A DNA stretch of 64,000 nucleotides from Zonotrichia leucophrys gambelii (Eukaryota; Chordata; Aves; Passeriformes; Passerellidae), in NCBI RefSeq assembly GCF_028769735.1, contig NC_088179.1, forward strand, positions 3,283,501-3,347,500, written 5' to 3'. The notes under the pieces are model-generated. The model did no database searches and was not told the origin of the DNA. It worked only from the letters and a program-made list of their open reading frames with translations. Within the stretch, counting starts at the first letter, position 1, and each line of letters opens with the position of its first letter. The translations under genes were made by a program, and so were the position numbers. Shown here piece after piece: positions 11,901-24,725 of this stretch.

Positions 11901-11977
11901 CTGTGCCCCTGAGATGAGAGCTCCCTTTGTTGGTCACAACTGACCACACTCAGTGTTCAACAGCACCTGTGCGTTCC
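8916..11977. other. Unique non-coding stretch
   Basis: Apart from the G/T-rich tract at 9022-9172, nothing repetitive was recognised. Frames reach 124 codons (11569-11943), overlapped by antisense frames, with no recognisable domain. Part of this last region abuts LTR C2. Confidence 0.55.
9022..9172. repeat. G/T-rich low-complexity tract
   Basis: About 150 bases almost entirely of G and T on the plus strand, in irregular TTTTG/GGGTTTT units. Three mutually overlapping aromatic-rich frames of 80-96 codons here are artefacts of the composition. Confidence 0.8.
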
Positions 11978-12260
11978 TGTGGAGGGACGGAATGTAGGAA
12001 AATAAAGATAGGGCAGAAGGTAATCTCACCCCTGAGGAGTTGCAGCTGTGCCAATCACCAAAGGTTAAGAACAGGCCTGCCCTTAACAGGCCACAGCTGT
12101 GTCTAGTAAGGAAGAGTGCTACAAAAGAGTGGGTTAGCTGGTAGAGGAGAGAGCTGGAATTTGTTGGCTGTGCTCTGAAGAAGAAGGATTCAGTGCTGCA
12201 AGGAGATGTCCATGAGAAATCACCAAGAAGGTATGGGACCTTTCCAATAAGATGACAGCT
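11978..12260 (+). mobile_element. Solo LTR, family C, copy C2
   Basis: A 283-bp forward copy closely matching C1. It starts TGTGGAGGGACGG and ends GATGACAGCT, where the expected terminal ACA is mutated. Flanking hexamers CGTTCC (11972-11977) and TGTTCC (12261-12266) match at 5 of 6; the mismatch is a CpG-to-TpG change, as expected for decay of a methylated duplication. Confidence 0.85.
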
Positions 12261-13589
12261 TGTTCCCAGGGTACATTTCATGGAATACCTTTTCTGTTTG
12301 TTCTATCAGCAGTCTAGATGTACTCACTATGGAAGGGATCTTCCTTTCCTCCTTTCAGGTGTCTGGTAAAACACTGCACAAAGCTCTTTTTGCACTGGAT
12401 CAGGATGTGAGTTGTTGGTCTGGGTGCTGTCAGGGCTCTCCAGGCAGCTCTGGAGTTGCCCATCATGTCAGCTGGGGCACTCTGCAACTCTAAGGATCAA
12501 ACACAGAAACACAGATATTTTTTCATCTGGCCAGGATCCTGAAGGGAGGACAGGAGGTAAGTAATATCCAATTGATTTCTGCCAGGGCAGCTCTGCCTTT
12601 TGCATGCTGACATTGCTCATTGCCTGAGAATTTGTGGTGGCACCTGGAGCTTGATGCAGATATTGATGTTAATGCAGCAGCTTCTGAGGCATCATTAGGA
12701 TGACAAATGGGATAATTCCATGGTTAGATTCTTCAGCCACATGCTGTGCCATGGAGCTGCAGCTTAGCTTGCAGCCCGCCGGGAGGGGAAGCGTTGCTGC
12801 AGTGTGAACCATTCAGTCCATGTTCAAATCTGAATAATGCTTTTAATAAAAGTAAATGCATTTGGTAATCAATATCCCCGTGTAATTGTTTAGCTGCTTT
12901 CCCAGTATGACTCTGTGTACTTTAGGTGCTCTTTTGCTTAACAAGCTGCAGTCAGTGAAGGGTTTCTTGCAGTATAAGAGGTTTTTGTGGTGGGGTGGGG
13001 GCAGAGAACTGCAATTGAGTTTTGACAAATAGAAGCTTTAGGAGTAAGAGCAAAGCACATGATGTTGGACGCTTCTCTGCCTAAATTGTGAAAATCTCTT
13101 GGTGCCTTATTGAATATATACTATTTCACTTAGATTGTAAAAGCTTAACAGTATCAATACCGATTTTCAGTCTTGTGGAATTTGATGGTATAATTTAAAC
13201 CTGCAGCTGTTGTTTGCCTCATGTCAGAGTGAAAAGGATTAATCTTCATTTGTATCCTGCCCTGCAATTATCTAGAGGTACTGTGTGCCCTATATGATAT
13301 AATCTTATACAGCAGAGGATTTCTTGTAGTCTTCATTCAAGCAAAACTTGAAGGGAGAATTTAATTTTGGGAAGGATGGTTGTCATGAATCAGAACAGAA
13401 AGTTTTGTATCAGAAATGCTCCTCAATTTCATGCCTGCAGTTCAAGCGCTGCTGTAAAATTGCAACAGAATATCAATGTCCTCCACCTGGAAATCAGCTA
13501 AGGTGTAAATGCAAAGTATGCAGATGTGCTAAGACACTGAAAGTAGTGGAAAAGAGAAATGAAATGTGGGGGGAATGTGGTTACATAAT
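12261..13589. other. Unique non-coding stretch
   Basis: No gene is supported. A frame at 13348-13620 is rich in cysteine (11 in about 70 codons) but reads into LTR A4 for its last codons and shows no recognisable family spacing. It is treated as chance. Confidence 0.55.
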
Positions 13590-13974
13590 TGTGACAGTGT
13601 TCACAGGGGTCTTAGGATGAGGGAAGAGACGAGGATCTGACTCCATGTTTCAGAAGGCTTGATTTATTATTTGATGATATATATTATATTAAAACTACAG
13701 TAAAAGAATATAAGAAAGGATTTCATCAGAAGGCCAGCTAAGAATAGAAAAAGAAAGAATGAATAACCAAGGCTTGTGTCTTGGACAGAGTCTGAGCCAG
13801 CTGACTGTGACTGGCCATTAATTAGAAACAACCACATGAGACCAATCCCAGATGCACCTGTTGCATTCCACAGCAGCAGATAACCATTGTTTACATTTTG
13901 TTCCTGAGGCTTCTCAGCTTCTCAGGAAGAAAAATCCTAAGAAAAAATTTTTTTCATAAAAGATGTCTGCAACA
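13590..13974 (-). mobile_element. Solo LTR, family A, copy A4
   Basis: A 385-bp reverse family A LTR with a perfect 6-bp duplication CATAAT (13584-13589 and 13975-13980). The sense end is the canonical CACTGTCACA, while the sense start is mutated (TGTTGCAGACATC). The forkhead-like TGTAAACA and the GATA/E-box/CCAAT-like sites are intact. Confidence 0.92.
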
Positions 13975-16041
13975 CATAATAGGAAGGAGAAAAGAAATTT
14001 GCTGTCTCCACTGTATGTATTTCCACTCTGTAGTTAGCCCAGATGACCTGCACTTGAATTTAAGTGGTTTAAGTGGAACAGGCAATGTCTGAGCAGAGGT
14101 GTGTTGCATGTCTGTGCTTTCTGTCATTTTATGCTCATTTCTTGGGGCTCAGGCCTTCTGGATATGCCAGTCTTAGTTCAAGAAACTGTAAATTGCCTCG
14201 TTGTTTTTCAAGGGATTACTTCTGCTTTTGGCTGGTCCTTGTGCAGCACCCAACGTAGCTGGATCTTCATTCTCCCAAAATACATTTTTCTGGCTGTGGC
14301 ATTAAGCAAACATTTGCTCCTGTTCCTCATTCTCTGCAGCTGTGAGCCAGCACTGCCAACAAGTGTTGATGCAGTGGTGCTCTGGGTGTCCGTGTCTGGC
14401 CAGGCAGAATTCAGGGGTCCAAGTCCATGAGATGAATGAAGATAAGATGAGCTCAGTTGGGTGCAGTGACAGTGTGGGTCAATCCCTCTGTGGTCTTTGG
14501 GCTTCCCCTCCAACTCAATATTCTGTGACATCAGACACAGCTCTTCTGTGGAATCAGCCTATTACTGGGAGAAAGTAAAAATCTTGGTAACTGTAACAAT
14601 CAGTGACTAAATCAGTGAGGAAGTTTTCCAGTGAGTTGAAAGTTCCTGTTAAGTGGATATGAGTAATTACAGCTTTAAGATTTTCTGTCCCAGCTCCCCC
14701 TGGGATGATGTTCTTGGGATGTTCTGTCCCAGAATTTTAAAAGCAGGAGCAGGGATGCTGTTGTTGTACATGAATACACTGCCAAAGGAAAGCACGTGTC
14801 TGTCTTTTCAACATCTGGAAAACTCAAACTGTTGCTGTCTGAGATTTTTGTTAGACCTGGTTTACTAATCCAAACAAACTGTTTGGTTTTTTTTGGTGCC
14901 AAATAATTTATTTAATTTTTTTGTAAAAAGTAATTTCAGCCTGTTTCAGGAGGAGTTGAATCAAAATTTAATTGTGGTATTGAAGTAGGGTCTGCAGATT
15001 TCCAGTTTGCTTCTGAAAAGCTGTACATACACATCAGCTTGTAAGTCATAACATAAATAAATTTCTGCAGAAATGCTGAGGACAGTGAGGTGCTGTGCAG
15101 ACCTGCAGTTTTTCATAATGCCATATTTTATTTAGTATTATGGAATTTTACAGAGGCTTAGGGAGCAGCTACAACTCTAAGTGACTTTTTTTGGAGACAT
15201 AAAGAAGTTCATAAAGGCTTAAACTAATTTGGTTATTTCAGGGTTTCTCCTTCTGTCTCATCATTCTCCTTTCCTCATTAATGAACTGGCATGAGCTACT
15301 CCTTCCCTCCCCAGGTCAGGTAGTTGTTGGAAAGGGTGAGCATTGTTCTTAAAACCTTAGTGAAACAGAGGAGAAGGGTAACCACAAAAGACTTAAAATT
15401 TAATCATCGCCAAATAATGTTCATGAAATTAAATACTGTTTCTAATCATGTGGAATAATGTAGGCCAGCTGTGGTCAGTTGTAGGAAAAGCCCCCAAGAA
15501 AGTATTGAGAAGCAATTAATTAACTTTAAGGACTAAGTGATTTTTTTGAATTTTCATCCAGCTCTTCTGGCTTTATCTCTGCTTTGTGAGTAGAACAGTA
15601 CTTATTTCTGAGGATTAATTAAATAATAGCACTTGGTAGCTGCAAGTAGCCCATTGACTGGAGTTCTTTTGACCTCTTGGGCAATGTATTGATCTGAAAT
15701 GACTTTGCCATTATGTGATCAAAAGGAATAGAAGAACATAAGAATTGAAGTTAATGAAAACTCTACAAAGTTACTGTAATGTGAGCGAAGCAAAGCCTGA
15801 AAACATCAAGGTAAGGTTTTATTCCAGTGAAGAGTGACTGTCTTGTCTGTTCAGGTCAGTCTAAGGTTTTGGAAGCTTTTGCCCAACGCGGTTACTTTAG
15901 AGGGAATGCTATAGTGGAGAGGGAGTGGAAATAGTTCTGTGGCATACAGTTCTATGTCCTCTTGCAGATGGAATCTCACAGTCTACATTTACAATATATT
16001 TCTGTACATGTGTGCATACCATCAGCACTTCTATTTCATAT
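13975..16041. other. Unique non-coding stretch
   Basis: Frames up to 109 codons overlap one another on both strands around 14100-14580, with no recognisable domain. The only repeat-related segment found is the orphan minisatellite unit at 14683-14732. Confidence 0.55.
14683..14732 (-). repeat. Orphan unit of the 39-bp minisatellite
   Basis: About 1.3 units of the motif tandemly repeated at 26624-27230, in opposite orientation. It has TTCTGTCCCAGCTCCCC, then GGGATG, TTC and TGGGATGTTCTGTCCCAG in the same order as the complement of the array unit, with only a few indels and substitutions. It is a single dispersed copy, not an array. Confidence 0.7.
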
Positions 16042-16606
16042 TGCCAGCCGGGGTCTTTGTGCAAATCACAAGCAGGACGGGGCTGCTGTGGAACGTGCCT
16101 TGAGCTGTTTATTTTCCACCATCAGTCTCATTACGTGGTTACGGCAATGGGAAGATGCCAGCAGCTCCTATCCCAGGCAGCAGATGAAAAACTTAATGTT
16201 ACAACTTACTTTAAAAGTTTTTTGACCAATCACACAAAGCAAAAGCACACTGACAGTAGTTCTATCCAACCACTATAAGCACAGGTACCTTTGGTTAAAA
16301 CAATGCTTGCTTATTTCAAATACAATACCTGCTTGTGAGCCTTAAAACACAATGCACAGAGCTCCATTATTAAGATTCAACCTTCCTAATATCTCGCTAG
16401 ATAAACTTTTCTGTATCTTAGAGAGTTATTCTAGACAAGCGTTAATACACAGACCATTGTTCTATTTGCCCTTGCTTTTCTACTTTTCAAATAATTTTTC
16501 TGCTGACCTATCTCATGGCTGCTGCTTAGCTCTAATCACAGTTCTGCTGTCTCTGAGGCCTTGCCTTTTGCAGCTTTCCCAAACCCTCTGATTTTGTGGG
16601 TTCCCA
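16042..16606 (-). mobile_element. Probable old solo LTR, family F
   Basis: Read on the minus strand, this 565-bp block starts TGGGAACCCACAAAATC, has a TTATAG TATA-like site near 16273, an ATTGGTC CCAAT-like site near 16225, then AATAAACAGC near 16107, and ends CCGGCTGGCA. That order of U3, TATA, poly(A) signal and CA end fits an LTR. There is no second copy in the window, and the flanks TCATAT/AATTTT do not match, so boundaries and class are uncertain. Confidence 0.5.
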
Positions 16607-19600
16607 AATTTTGAACTGAGTTGATGCAGAGGCTGCTGCAGTTGCCTGGGATGGTTCACACCTCATTTGTGGACCAGCTTTGGACTGGCACTCACCTTCC
16701 ACCGTGTTCTTGCAGCTGCTTATAAGATCCCTGAAACTGAAACCCTGGAAAAGTGGAGAGGTGTTCTGTCCAGTACCATGTTATGTCTGGGGATTGATAA
16801 CCACAGCCTCAGGATAAATCCTGTTGACTTTCATGAGGAGAAGGCCCTAAGACATTCAGGCTTTGTATTTCTGGTTCACATCTAGGAAAATGAATGGAGA
16901 ATCGCGTAAAACGGTGGTGTTCAAGTCCATCAATATACAAACCGAAATGCAGATCTATTATTTCTGAAGTGCTGTCTGTGAGAGTTCATTTAAATCTCTT
17001 TTTAGGTTTCCCTGCTGCTGCAGATGTGCTGCCTCGTGTCCCTGTTCCCATGGCTGATGTAGCACAGGTGCTTGGCTGGGGATGTGATCCATGGCAGGAA
17101 TCATTGCTCTGGCCAGGGGAGAGGATGTGGGATCTCAGGTATATACCTGGACTCTCCCTAAATGCTTTCCCTTATTACAGGAGGAAGTTGGGTGCCTTCT
17201 GTGATCTCTGTGGTGTGGATAAGGAGAACAGGTAATTTCTCTCCTGCATCTGGAGCCCTGTGGATCTGCTGCCCTCCCAGCCAGAGGTGCTGGCTGTGTG
17301 TAGCCCAAAGCTCTGTCACCCCAGTGGATCATCCCCTCTGGGAATGGAGGGGTGCAGAAGCTCAGGCCTCAATCTCTGCTCCACAAGGGCTCGTGCTGTC
17401 CAAGGGATTCAGCTGCAATGCACAGATGTGGCTTTCTTCCTGCATGAACCTTTACAGGAGGGTCCAGCTCTCTTTCTCTTAATATCACACTTTTATACAT
17501 GTGTGGTCATACACAGCTGTGCATGTGACACTGTGGCATAGATATTTGTACAGAATTAATGTTTTCCTTGCTATAAGGATTATTCTTTACTGCTCTGGTG
17601 CATCACGAGTAAATAAATTTAAATAGGATAGCAAATTTAACCAATTGGTCAGTGGAAGTAACTATATATAAAGTCAAAATAAGCTCAGGGTTGTAATGGA
17701 GGAAAAGTGTAGCTGTAACTCTTAGCTGCTGATTTATATGCAAAATTTCTTACTTTCCAATGCTCAGTGTAGCATATTCCTCTATGTGTCATGCCAGAGG
17801 ATCAAATGGGTACTTTTCTCAGCAGTTTACTTTCTCCATGGCAAGACAGTGTCTGGGTAAGAGGTGAATGATTATTTGAATTCCTTTCTTTCAGAGGATG
17901 GAGATAGTTGGCAAGGTTTAGCTCTGTGTTTGAGCCTGGCAGTGCAGGGTGAGTGTGCTGATACCCCAGAGTTTGGCAGCCCTGCTCCTGTGGGCTGGAA
18001 CAGCCCCTGCCTGCTGTGATGCTGGCTGGATTTGCCCATGGAATCCAGCATTTCTCAAGTGATAAGCTCTGTGCAGCTGAGAACTTGAGTTTTGCAGTCA
18101 TTGTTGCCCTCCTGTCCTTCCAATGGCTTTTCTTGTAAATTCTGGCCTTGCCTGCTGAGCCTTTTGCAGCAAAAGCTGCACATGGCATGCAGACTTAGGC
18201 AGCACACACTGCAGCAGGAACACATTTTATGAGCTTGAGCTGGCTAGAAATTGTCTCTAAGCTACTTCTCTAATCAATATTTATAAAGAGAGAAAGGCTC
18301 ATCTAGAGAAGATGGAACAAATCATTCTTTTTGACAGCTACAGTAAGTAGAGTTGGATTCTGGCTTGAGTCTAGATTATGAAATAGTGAGTTTGGAAAAT
18401 TTTGAGTTTTCCCAGTCTGTTACTGCTGCACAAACAGCTGGGTAGGTTTTCAGTAATTACTTATTCAGGTTGGTCTTCTCTGAGAAGGAAGGAGAGCTTA
18501 GTTCACATGAACTGCTTGTTTGTAATTTATAATCAAGGGCAAACAAATTGAAGTGCTCTAGGTAACAGATTGTATGAGAGACCACATGAACTACAATGTG
18601 GAAGTATTTTCATGTAATGTTGATAAATATTTTCTTTAAATGAGAAAAATTTCAGTTTATTCCAGCTTTGTTTATGTGGCATAAGAAGGTAACTTGATTC
18701 AGAATATTTCTTTACCACCAGAAACGATCTTTGGGAGGAGAGGTAAATGTCACATATTGTAAAGTGCTGCTGTTTGCTATTTGTCCTACATCAGTGGTGA
18801 AATTAACTGGTTCTCATTCTTTCATGAGAGGAAACTTTTCTGACCTTGATTTGCAATATAAGAGCAGCAAGAGAGACCTGAGCTGGAGAGACGTGGTTTT
18901 GACCTTTAGAGCCACATTTGTGAGTGCAGCTTTGATAGCTGAGCTGAATAAATAACTTGAGATGTGAGAGACAGAAGCATTCCCTGGGAGGAAAGGGCAG
19001 AAGGAGCCTGTTCAGAGCCTGCATGAGTGTTGGAGATCACTCCAGCAGGAGAAGAGCCTGTGGGCCAACACCACTGAGCTCACCTCCCAGCCTGTTCACA
19101 AACAGCCCATAGAATTGTTTGCTGCTTCATTTTCTGTATTCTATCAACAGTTTTAAGTGTTAATAAGAGTATAATTTACAAATCTTGCCTGTCATAATTA
19201 CTCAGCAGAACAGGAGACTGAAATAAGCCTTCAGAGTGCTTGTGGCTTTTGAGGCAGAATTCAGTCATTAAGGCAGAACCAAGCTCTCTTTCTGGAAAGA
19301 TGCAGTGGAAATTATTTCTGTAATTTTGATTAAAATTTGAAAACTTAATCTTCTAAATTAATTCTGTTAATTTTAAGAACATTGTTAAGAATGTGATTAC
19401 ATTTTCTCTAAGGGGCTGAACATCAGTGCTGTTAGTTTGGATATATCTGACCTGTTATTTCCTCTCACACCGCTGCAGGTTGTGAAGGTGCTGCAACCAG
19501 GTGATAGCAAACAAATGATGAGTATTAATCTGCAAAATTTAATTTTAGAGGAGATGGAGTTAGCTTTTGTGTAGATGGCCAAGGTGTCCTGTAGATTTCT

Positions 19601-19860
19601 TTTCTGGTTTTGAGGTTCTTTAAGGAAGAAGCATAAATATGATTGTGTAAGTTGCGGGAGGGAAAATGAGCTTTTTGGACCATTCCTGGATTAGTCCTTA
19701 CAGCCACTGTCACCATGAAACTCTCATGCTAGGACAAAAGCTTTAGTTCTGATACTTGTACAGCATCACTGATAGTTACACCCCAACTCTTGTTCTATCC
19801 AGTATCTGTTGTTGCTTTTACTGGCTGATGCAGTAGGAAAAACTCGAACAACTTTCTTGA
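16607..19860. other. Unique non-coding stretch
   Basis: No gene or repeat family is recognised. The largest frames (113 codons at 16894-17235, 128 antisense codons at 17802-18188) have overlapping frames or no family resemblance, and I see no convincing splice-flanked exon. Confidence 0.55.
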
Positions 19861-20232
19861 TGTCACAGACACATTTTCTGAAAAATTCTTCCCTTAGGAT
19901 TTCTTGCTCCTGAGAAGCTGAGAGGCCTCAGGAACAAAATGTAAACAATGGTTATCTGCTGCTGTGGAATGCAACAGGTGCATCTGTGATTGGTCTCATG
20001 TGGTTGTTTCTAATCACAGTCCGGCTGTTTGGACTGTCTCAGTCAGTCACAAACCTTTGTTATAATTATTTTTCTATCCCTTAGCTGGCCTTCTGATGAA
20101 ATCCTTTCTTCTATTATTTTAGTATAGTTTTAATGTAATATATATAATAAAACAATAAATCAAGCCTTCTGAAACGTGGCGTTAGATCCTCATCTCTTCC
20201 CTCATCCTCAGACCCCTGTGAACACGGTCACA
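19861..20232 (+). mobile_element. Solo LTR, family A, copy A5
   Basis: A 372-bp forward family A LTR starting TGTCACAGACACA and ending ACGGTCACA. CTTGA lies immediately on both sides (19856-19860 and 20233-20237). This is a 5-bp match where other family members show 6, so one flanking base has probably changed. TGTAAACAATGG and the downstream GATA and E-box-like sites are intact. About 15 bases around the usual TTAATGGCCAATC segment are deleted. Confidence 0.9.
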
Positions 20233-21878
20233 CTTGACTCAAGGGAAAAAGCACAACTCTTACGTGTCCTAATGTTACCAGGATATATTGTATAAAGATT
20301 AGAGATTCAGTCTCTAATTAAGACTGGCCTATAATTTAGGTGTTGATGATCATTGGGGTGGCAGGGATGCCAGCAGAAGTGACTCTTCAGCTCCTTGGCT
20401 GTGAGATGGGGATTTATCAGGAGCTGGCCCTGGGTGCCCTTTGGTTTCATGAGTGGCTCCCCATCCGAGGGAAGCCATCCCTAATCTTGGTAATGAATGC
20501 TTTTATAGGAGAGCATTCCTTTCACTAAGGTGTTGGAGTTAAACTTCAATAAAGAGTTGTAGTGCTAAGGACTTAGAAATAACAATTTAATACTTGTGTT
20601 CTTCTGATAAACATTGGTGGAGGAGCATTATGGTGAAAAGTGGCCTGAAGAGGAAGAGAGTCCGAACAACTGAACAGTGTGGAGCAGCACTGGCACCAGG
20701 GACTGTTCTTTTGAATTTGCCCAAGGTGTTTTGCTTTTAAATATGTTTAGATGGTGTTTGGGTTTCAATTACAGGGATTTGGGAATTGAAACTGGAATCT
20801 GAAGTGATCTGAAGAACGTGTTTTCATTTCTTCAGTGTTGACGCCTGGTGTGATTGATCTCTTGAGGGAGGGGAGTTGTTGTTACAGTCTTCTCTAAGTC
20901 CTGGGCACTGTGTGATAGAAATGGTTCTTTTAAAAGCTAGAACAGGCAAGGGCCAAATGAAAATGCGATGGCAATTGTGGAATATTGGATCTTCAGGGAG
21001 CCAGGTCTGTTGGGATAGACACTGAACTGCAAGGAGAACTTGCCTAGATGAGGAAGACACTGCTAGGTGACCCTGCCCTGATTTATGTTACTGATCTAGA
21101 GAGGTTCAAAGCAGCTCTGTTTCTATTTGGTCAGTTTAAGGTAGGCATGAGTGGGAGATGGGGTCAAAACCTGAAGTTACGCTGAATTAGATTTTGTTCC
21201 CCTGTATATACGGTGTTGGAAAGGTTATGGACCTTCTGTTTCCCTTGCTAAAGCAGGAACGAGCCCTTCCCTCTGCTCAGAGCTGAAGCCACTCTGTGTT
21301 TCAGAAAGAGGTGGTGTCAGATCTTACAGTGGCAGGGATTGATGGGCGAGGAGGACAAAGAAGGGTGGAAATAAATCATGTGTACACAAACCCTGCACTG
21401 AATACACTGGCAGTGTACAGCCACTGGAACTGTGACAAATCCTTTCTCACTTCTTGATCTCTAGGAAAACACGTGGCTTATGTGTTTTTAATTCTGAATG
21501 CAAGAGCTGCATTTCTGAGGGCAAAAATGCTTTATTTAAAATAATCCACCAGTGTTCAGTTAAGACCCTCATTTACTCCCCCAAATGAAAAGTTGTCTTA
21601 ATTAGTAATATTTCTAATTTGATGGATTTTGAAACAAATCAGTCTTTCTGAAAGATTGTGTTTGTGTTTTGCTTCAGTATGCGACCTTAATTCAAGGTGT
21701 TAATGCCTTTTGCATGATGAAAGGTTTAACAGAGGTGAAAGATAAATTTTCACTACGAGTTTTATTCTTTATTATATGATGGCAAAAAAGAATATTTTCA
21801 TAAGGTTAGCTCTGCCTGTGGAGTTTGGTTAATGTTGAGTGTGGGCTCATTAGGAATTCCTTTGAAATGTATCATAAA

Positions 21879-21922
21879 ACTGCATATTAACTATGCTTAT
21901 ACTGCATATTAACTATGCTTAT
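21879..21922. repeat. Perfect 22-bp tandem duplication
   Basis: A 22-base unit containing CATATTAACTATGC occurs twice with no mismatch, at 21879-21900 and 21901-21922. The perfect identity suggests a recent duplication. Confidence 0.9.
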
Positions 21923-23936
21923 TTGCTGTTCCTGCCAGGGTGCTGTGGAAAAGTGTAATGGATTTATTATAATTCACCTTTACATGTGTTGGTTGCTAGA
22001 CACTGAAACCCCTGTTCACAAATGGCTCCCTGAGCTCTTTGTTAAAGGTTATTTTGCTGGCGTAAATTTCCGACTTTCATCATTATTTAATAGCTGAGGT
22101 GTCTCCCTGTCTTTGGGAAGATTACTGATGAGTGAGTTATGTCAGTAACTGGGAAATGTAGTGTATAAAAACGCCAGAAATGAAAGGAAATAATAGACCT
22201 AGCAGGAGCCTTGCTGTCACACAGAGCTGTGCCCAGCTGTGCAGCCCTGGCACTGGGAGGATCAGCAATTGAGTAATTGAGAGGATCAGGAATTTTAGGA
22301 ACTTTTGGCTGCTCAGTTATAGCATGGACAGGTCCAAACAGGGAGGAACTCGCAGGGACTCAGTCAGAGGCAATTCCAGCAGTTTGTGGGCTGCAGCTCT
22401 TAGTGAGCAATCAAGGGATGAGGCCTCCCCAGTCCAGAGACAGAAAGGGAACTCAGACCATTGAAGGAGGACTGGTTTTTGAGGTTTAAATCTTCCCAAG
22501 AACTCATGATCAGAAAGACCCTAAAACATTAAATTTGTGATTACTGAGAGTTATAAAGCAAAATTGCATCTCAATGTAACTTGCAGGCGCAATAACGGAG
22601 TCTGAAACATAAATCCAGTGTGACAGTGTGTTCCTAAATCTGTTTTGCAAGGGACAGTTCCCACTTTTTTTCCTAGTTTAAAAAGTTTTAATCAAGTTTA
22701 TTTTAATCAGCTCCAATGCAGAGCATGATGTTTGAATTGTTGAGTTGGGTTTGGATGTTTCCTGCAAACAAATCGTGGAATTCTGGAATTTGTTTTGATT
22801 GTCATAACATTTGAGCTGACACCAGCAGCTGATATTATGAAGTTGGTGTCTTCAAGGCTGCTTTCCCTTCTGAAATGACCATGACTCTGAGGACTCAGTA
22901 CCATGAGAATAAAAAAAACAATAGAGGTAAAGTTGTGAAAGGAAATCCATGAGTGAAGTGAAATTTCGCTAATTGGTAGAGCTTGTTATCAGAAATATAT
23001 TTACCATATTTTGAACTGTCTGCTAAAGTTATTATTAATAGCTATTAATAGCTATTTTGTTCTATTGTGGAATGGTACATTCTGTTACTGTTTCTTTTTC
23101 TGCTAGGGAAGCATGAGACAATAATGAGAAGTGAATGTCTTGCACTTGAATTCTAATTTAGATATGGAAAGAAACCTAAATGCTTAATGAGGTTAGGGAG
23201 ACTAATAAAGGGAACACAGTTAGTTCACACTTTGAAATGGTGTTCTGGCATTTGCCAAATTAGCTTTCATTACCTTCATAAAGAAAGCTTTTTCTGAAGT
23301 GCAGATTCGAGTCTTTTTAAGAGTAATTGGTATCAGTTTGCTGGATTTTATTTTGGTGCTGTTCAGTCAAGTTACACTTTCTTCAAGAACAACATCTCTC
23401 AAGTTCATTAGGTGACCTGATAAGGAAGCTTTTTCTGGTGCTGCCTTGTATAATGTGGATATTTTTTAATATCCCTTGAGACTGCAGTCAAGTAGAGTAC
23501 CCTCAGATAACTGATGGAGAGATTTGTAACCAAAATGAGCATTTACTTTAGGAGTCAGCAGAATGAAAAAGGGGTCTGGGTGGGACGTGTGCAATGACAC
23601 AGAGGCTGGCAAGGCTGCAGTGGATGGGCATTTCTCTGCCTGTGAAATGGTCTGATCATGTAATCCGTACTTTTTATTACTCTGCCAACTGCTGCAATCC
23701 AGTTTTGCTGCAGCAATCAGACTTATTCTAATTTTTTAACGCCCACAGTTGCAGAGGAAGCCCCTGATTCATTTGGTTGCTGCAGAAGTGGACACAGGAC
23801 AGGTTCCTTTCAGAATTCCTGTGTGAGCTGTGTGCACAGTACAGCTCCTGCTGTACCTGGAGAGAAACATTCTCCTAGAGCACCTCTTGGGAGAGATATC
23901 AAGGATACAAATACAAACTCTTACCTTTTTTATTCC

Positions 23937-24034
23937 TGGTTTGGCTTGGTTTTGGAGGTTTTTTTTTAAAAAAAATGTATGTGTTTTTGTTGTTTTTGTT
24001 GATGTTTTTGGTTTTTTGTCCCCCCCTCGACCCC
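23937..24034. repeat. T/G-rich low-complexity tract
   Basis: T-rich DNA with TTTTTGTTG-like units, a T9A8 switch near 23963, and a C-rich end near 24021. It resembles the tract at 9022-9172 in composition. The 100-codon antisense Lys/Thr-rich frame over it reflects composition only. Confidence 0.7.
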
Positions 24035-24119
24035 TGTTCTTGTTTTTTGATTGGTGGTGAAATACCAACACCAGAGTTGTGAGTTCCTCCTCGTAGGGAT
24101 GATCCCTGTAGTGATGCTG

Positions 24120-24725
24120 TGTGAAAAGTGCATATTCTATTGCTCTACGCAGATATTTACCATATTTATTTTGATGTATTGATTAGTAGTGCTGTATTAA
24201 CATTTTAATAATATGATAAATGTAGTCTTGTAACTAAAAGGAAACTTTTGTAGTTAAAATAAGAACTATGTTAGTGGGATTTTTTTAAGAAAGGAATGAG
24301 GTACAGCAGATAGCAGCCACAGGACACTTAAATCTTTCAGAGAAAAAGAATTTATTGCTCTCTTATCAGAAGAAACAAACTTCTTCCCACCTCAAAGGCG
24401 CTTTCAGGATTCAGAGGAAGAAGTTGACACTGACCAGACAGAATCCTGTGTTTGAATGGAATTTATGCATCATGTATGAGGTGTATGAATATGCAACAGG
24501 CTGTTGTTAAGGGCTAATCCTTTGTTAACGTGGGTCCTTTTTCAGACTTGTGCTGCCCAGAAAAAGGCACCCAGATGTCCGTAACTCTTTGTCTCTATTG
24601 TCTCATGTTGTCCTAATTCAAATTGTCCAAATTATTATTACTCTAATTGTATTACTATTTTTATAACCATTTTATTACTATTAAACTTCTAAAATTTTAA
24701 AAATAAGTGATTGATGTTTTTCACA
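24120..24725 (+). mobile_element. Solo LTR, family B, copy B1
   Basis: A 606-bp forward family B LTR. It starts TGTGAAAAGTGCATATT and ends GATGTTTTTCACA. A 5-bp duplication TGCTG flanks it (24115-24119 and 24726-24730), the size typical of ERVL-type integrases (inference). The first about 170 bases are strongly diverged from copy B4, while the segment from AGCAGCCACAGG to the end matches well. No coding capacity. Confidence 0.88.

Larger units (their letters stand above)
20233..24119. other. Unique non-coding stretch
   Basis: No gene is supported. All frames are 100 codons or shorter. Contains the 22-bp tandem duplication at 21879-21922 and the low-complexity tract at 23937-24034. Confidence 0.55.

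Noticed and set aside
13348..13620. Cysteine-rich 90-codon frame
   Set aside because: It ends inside LTR A4, lacks a signal peptide and matches no known cysteine spacing that I can recognise.
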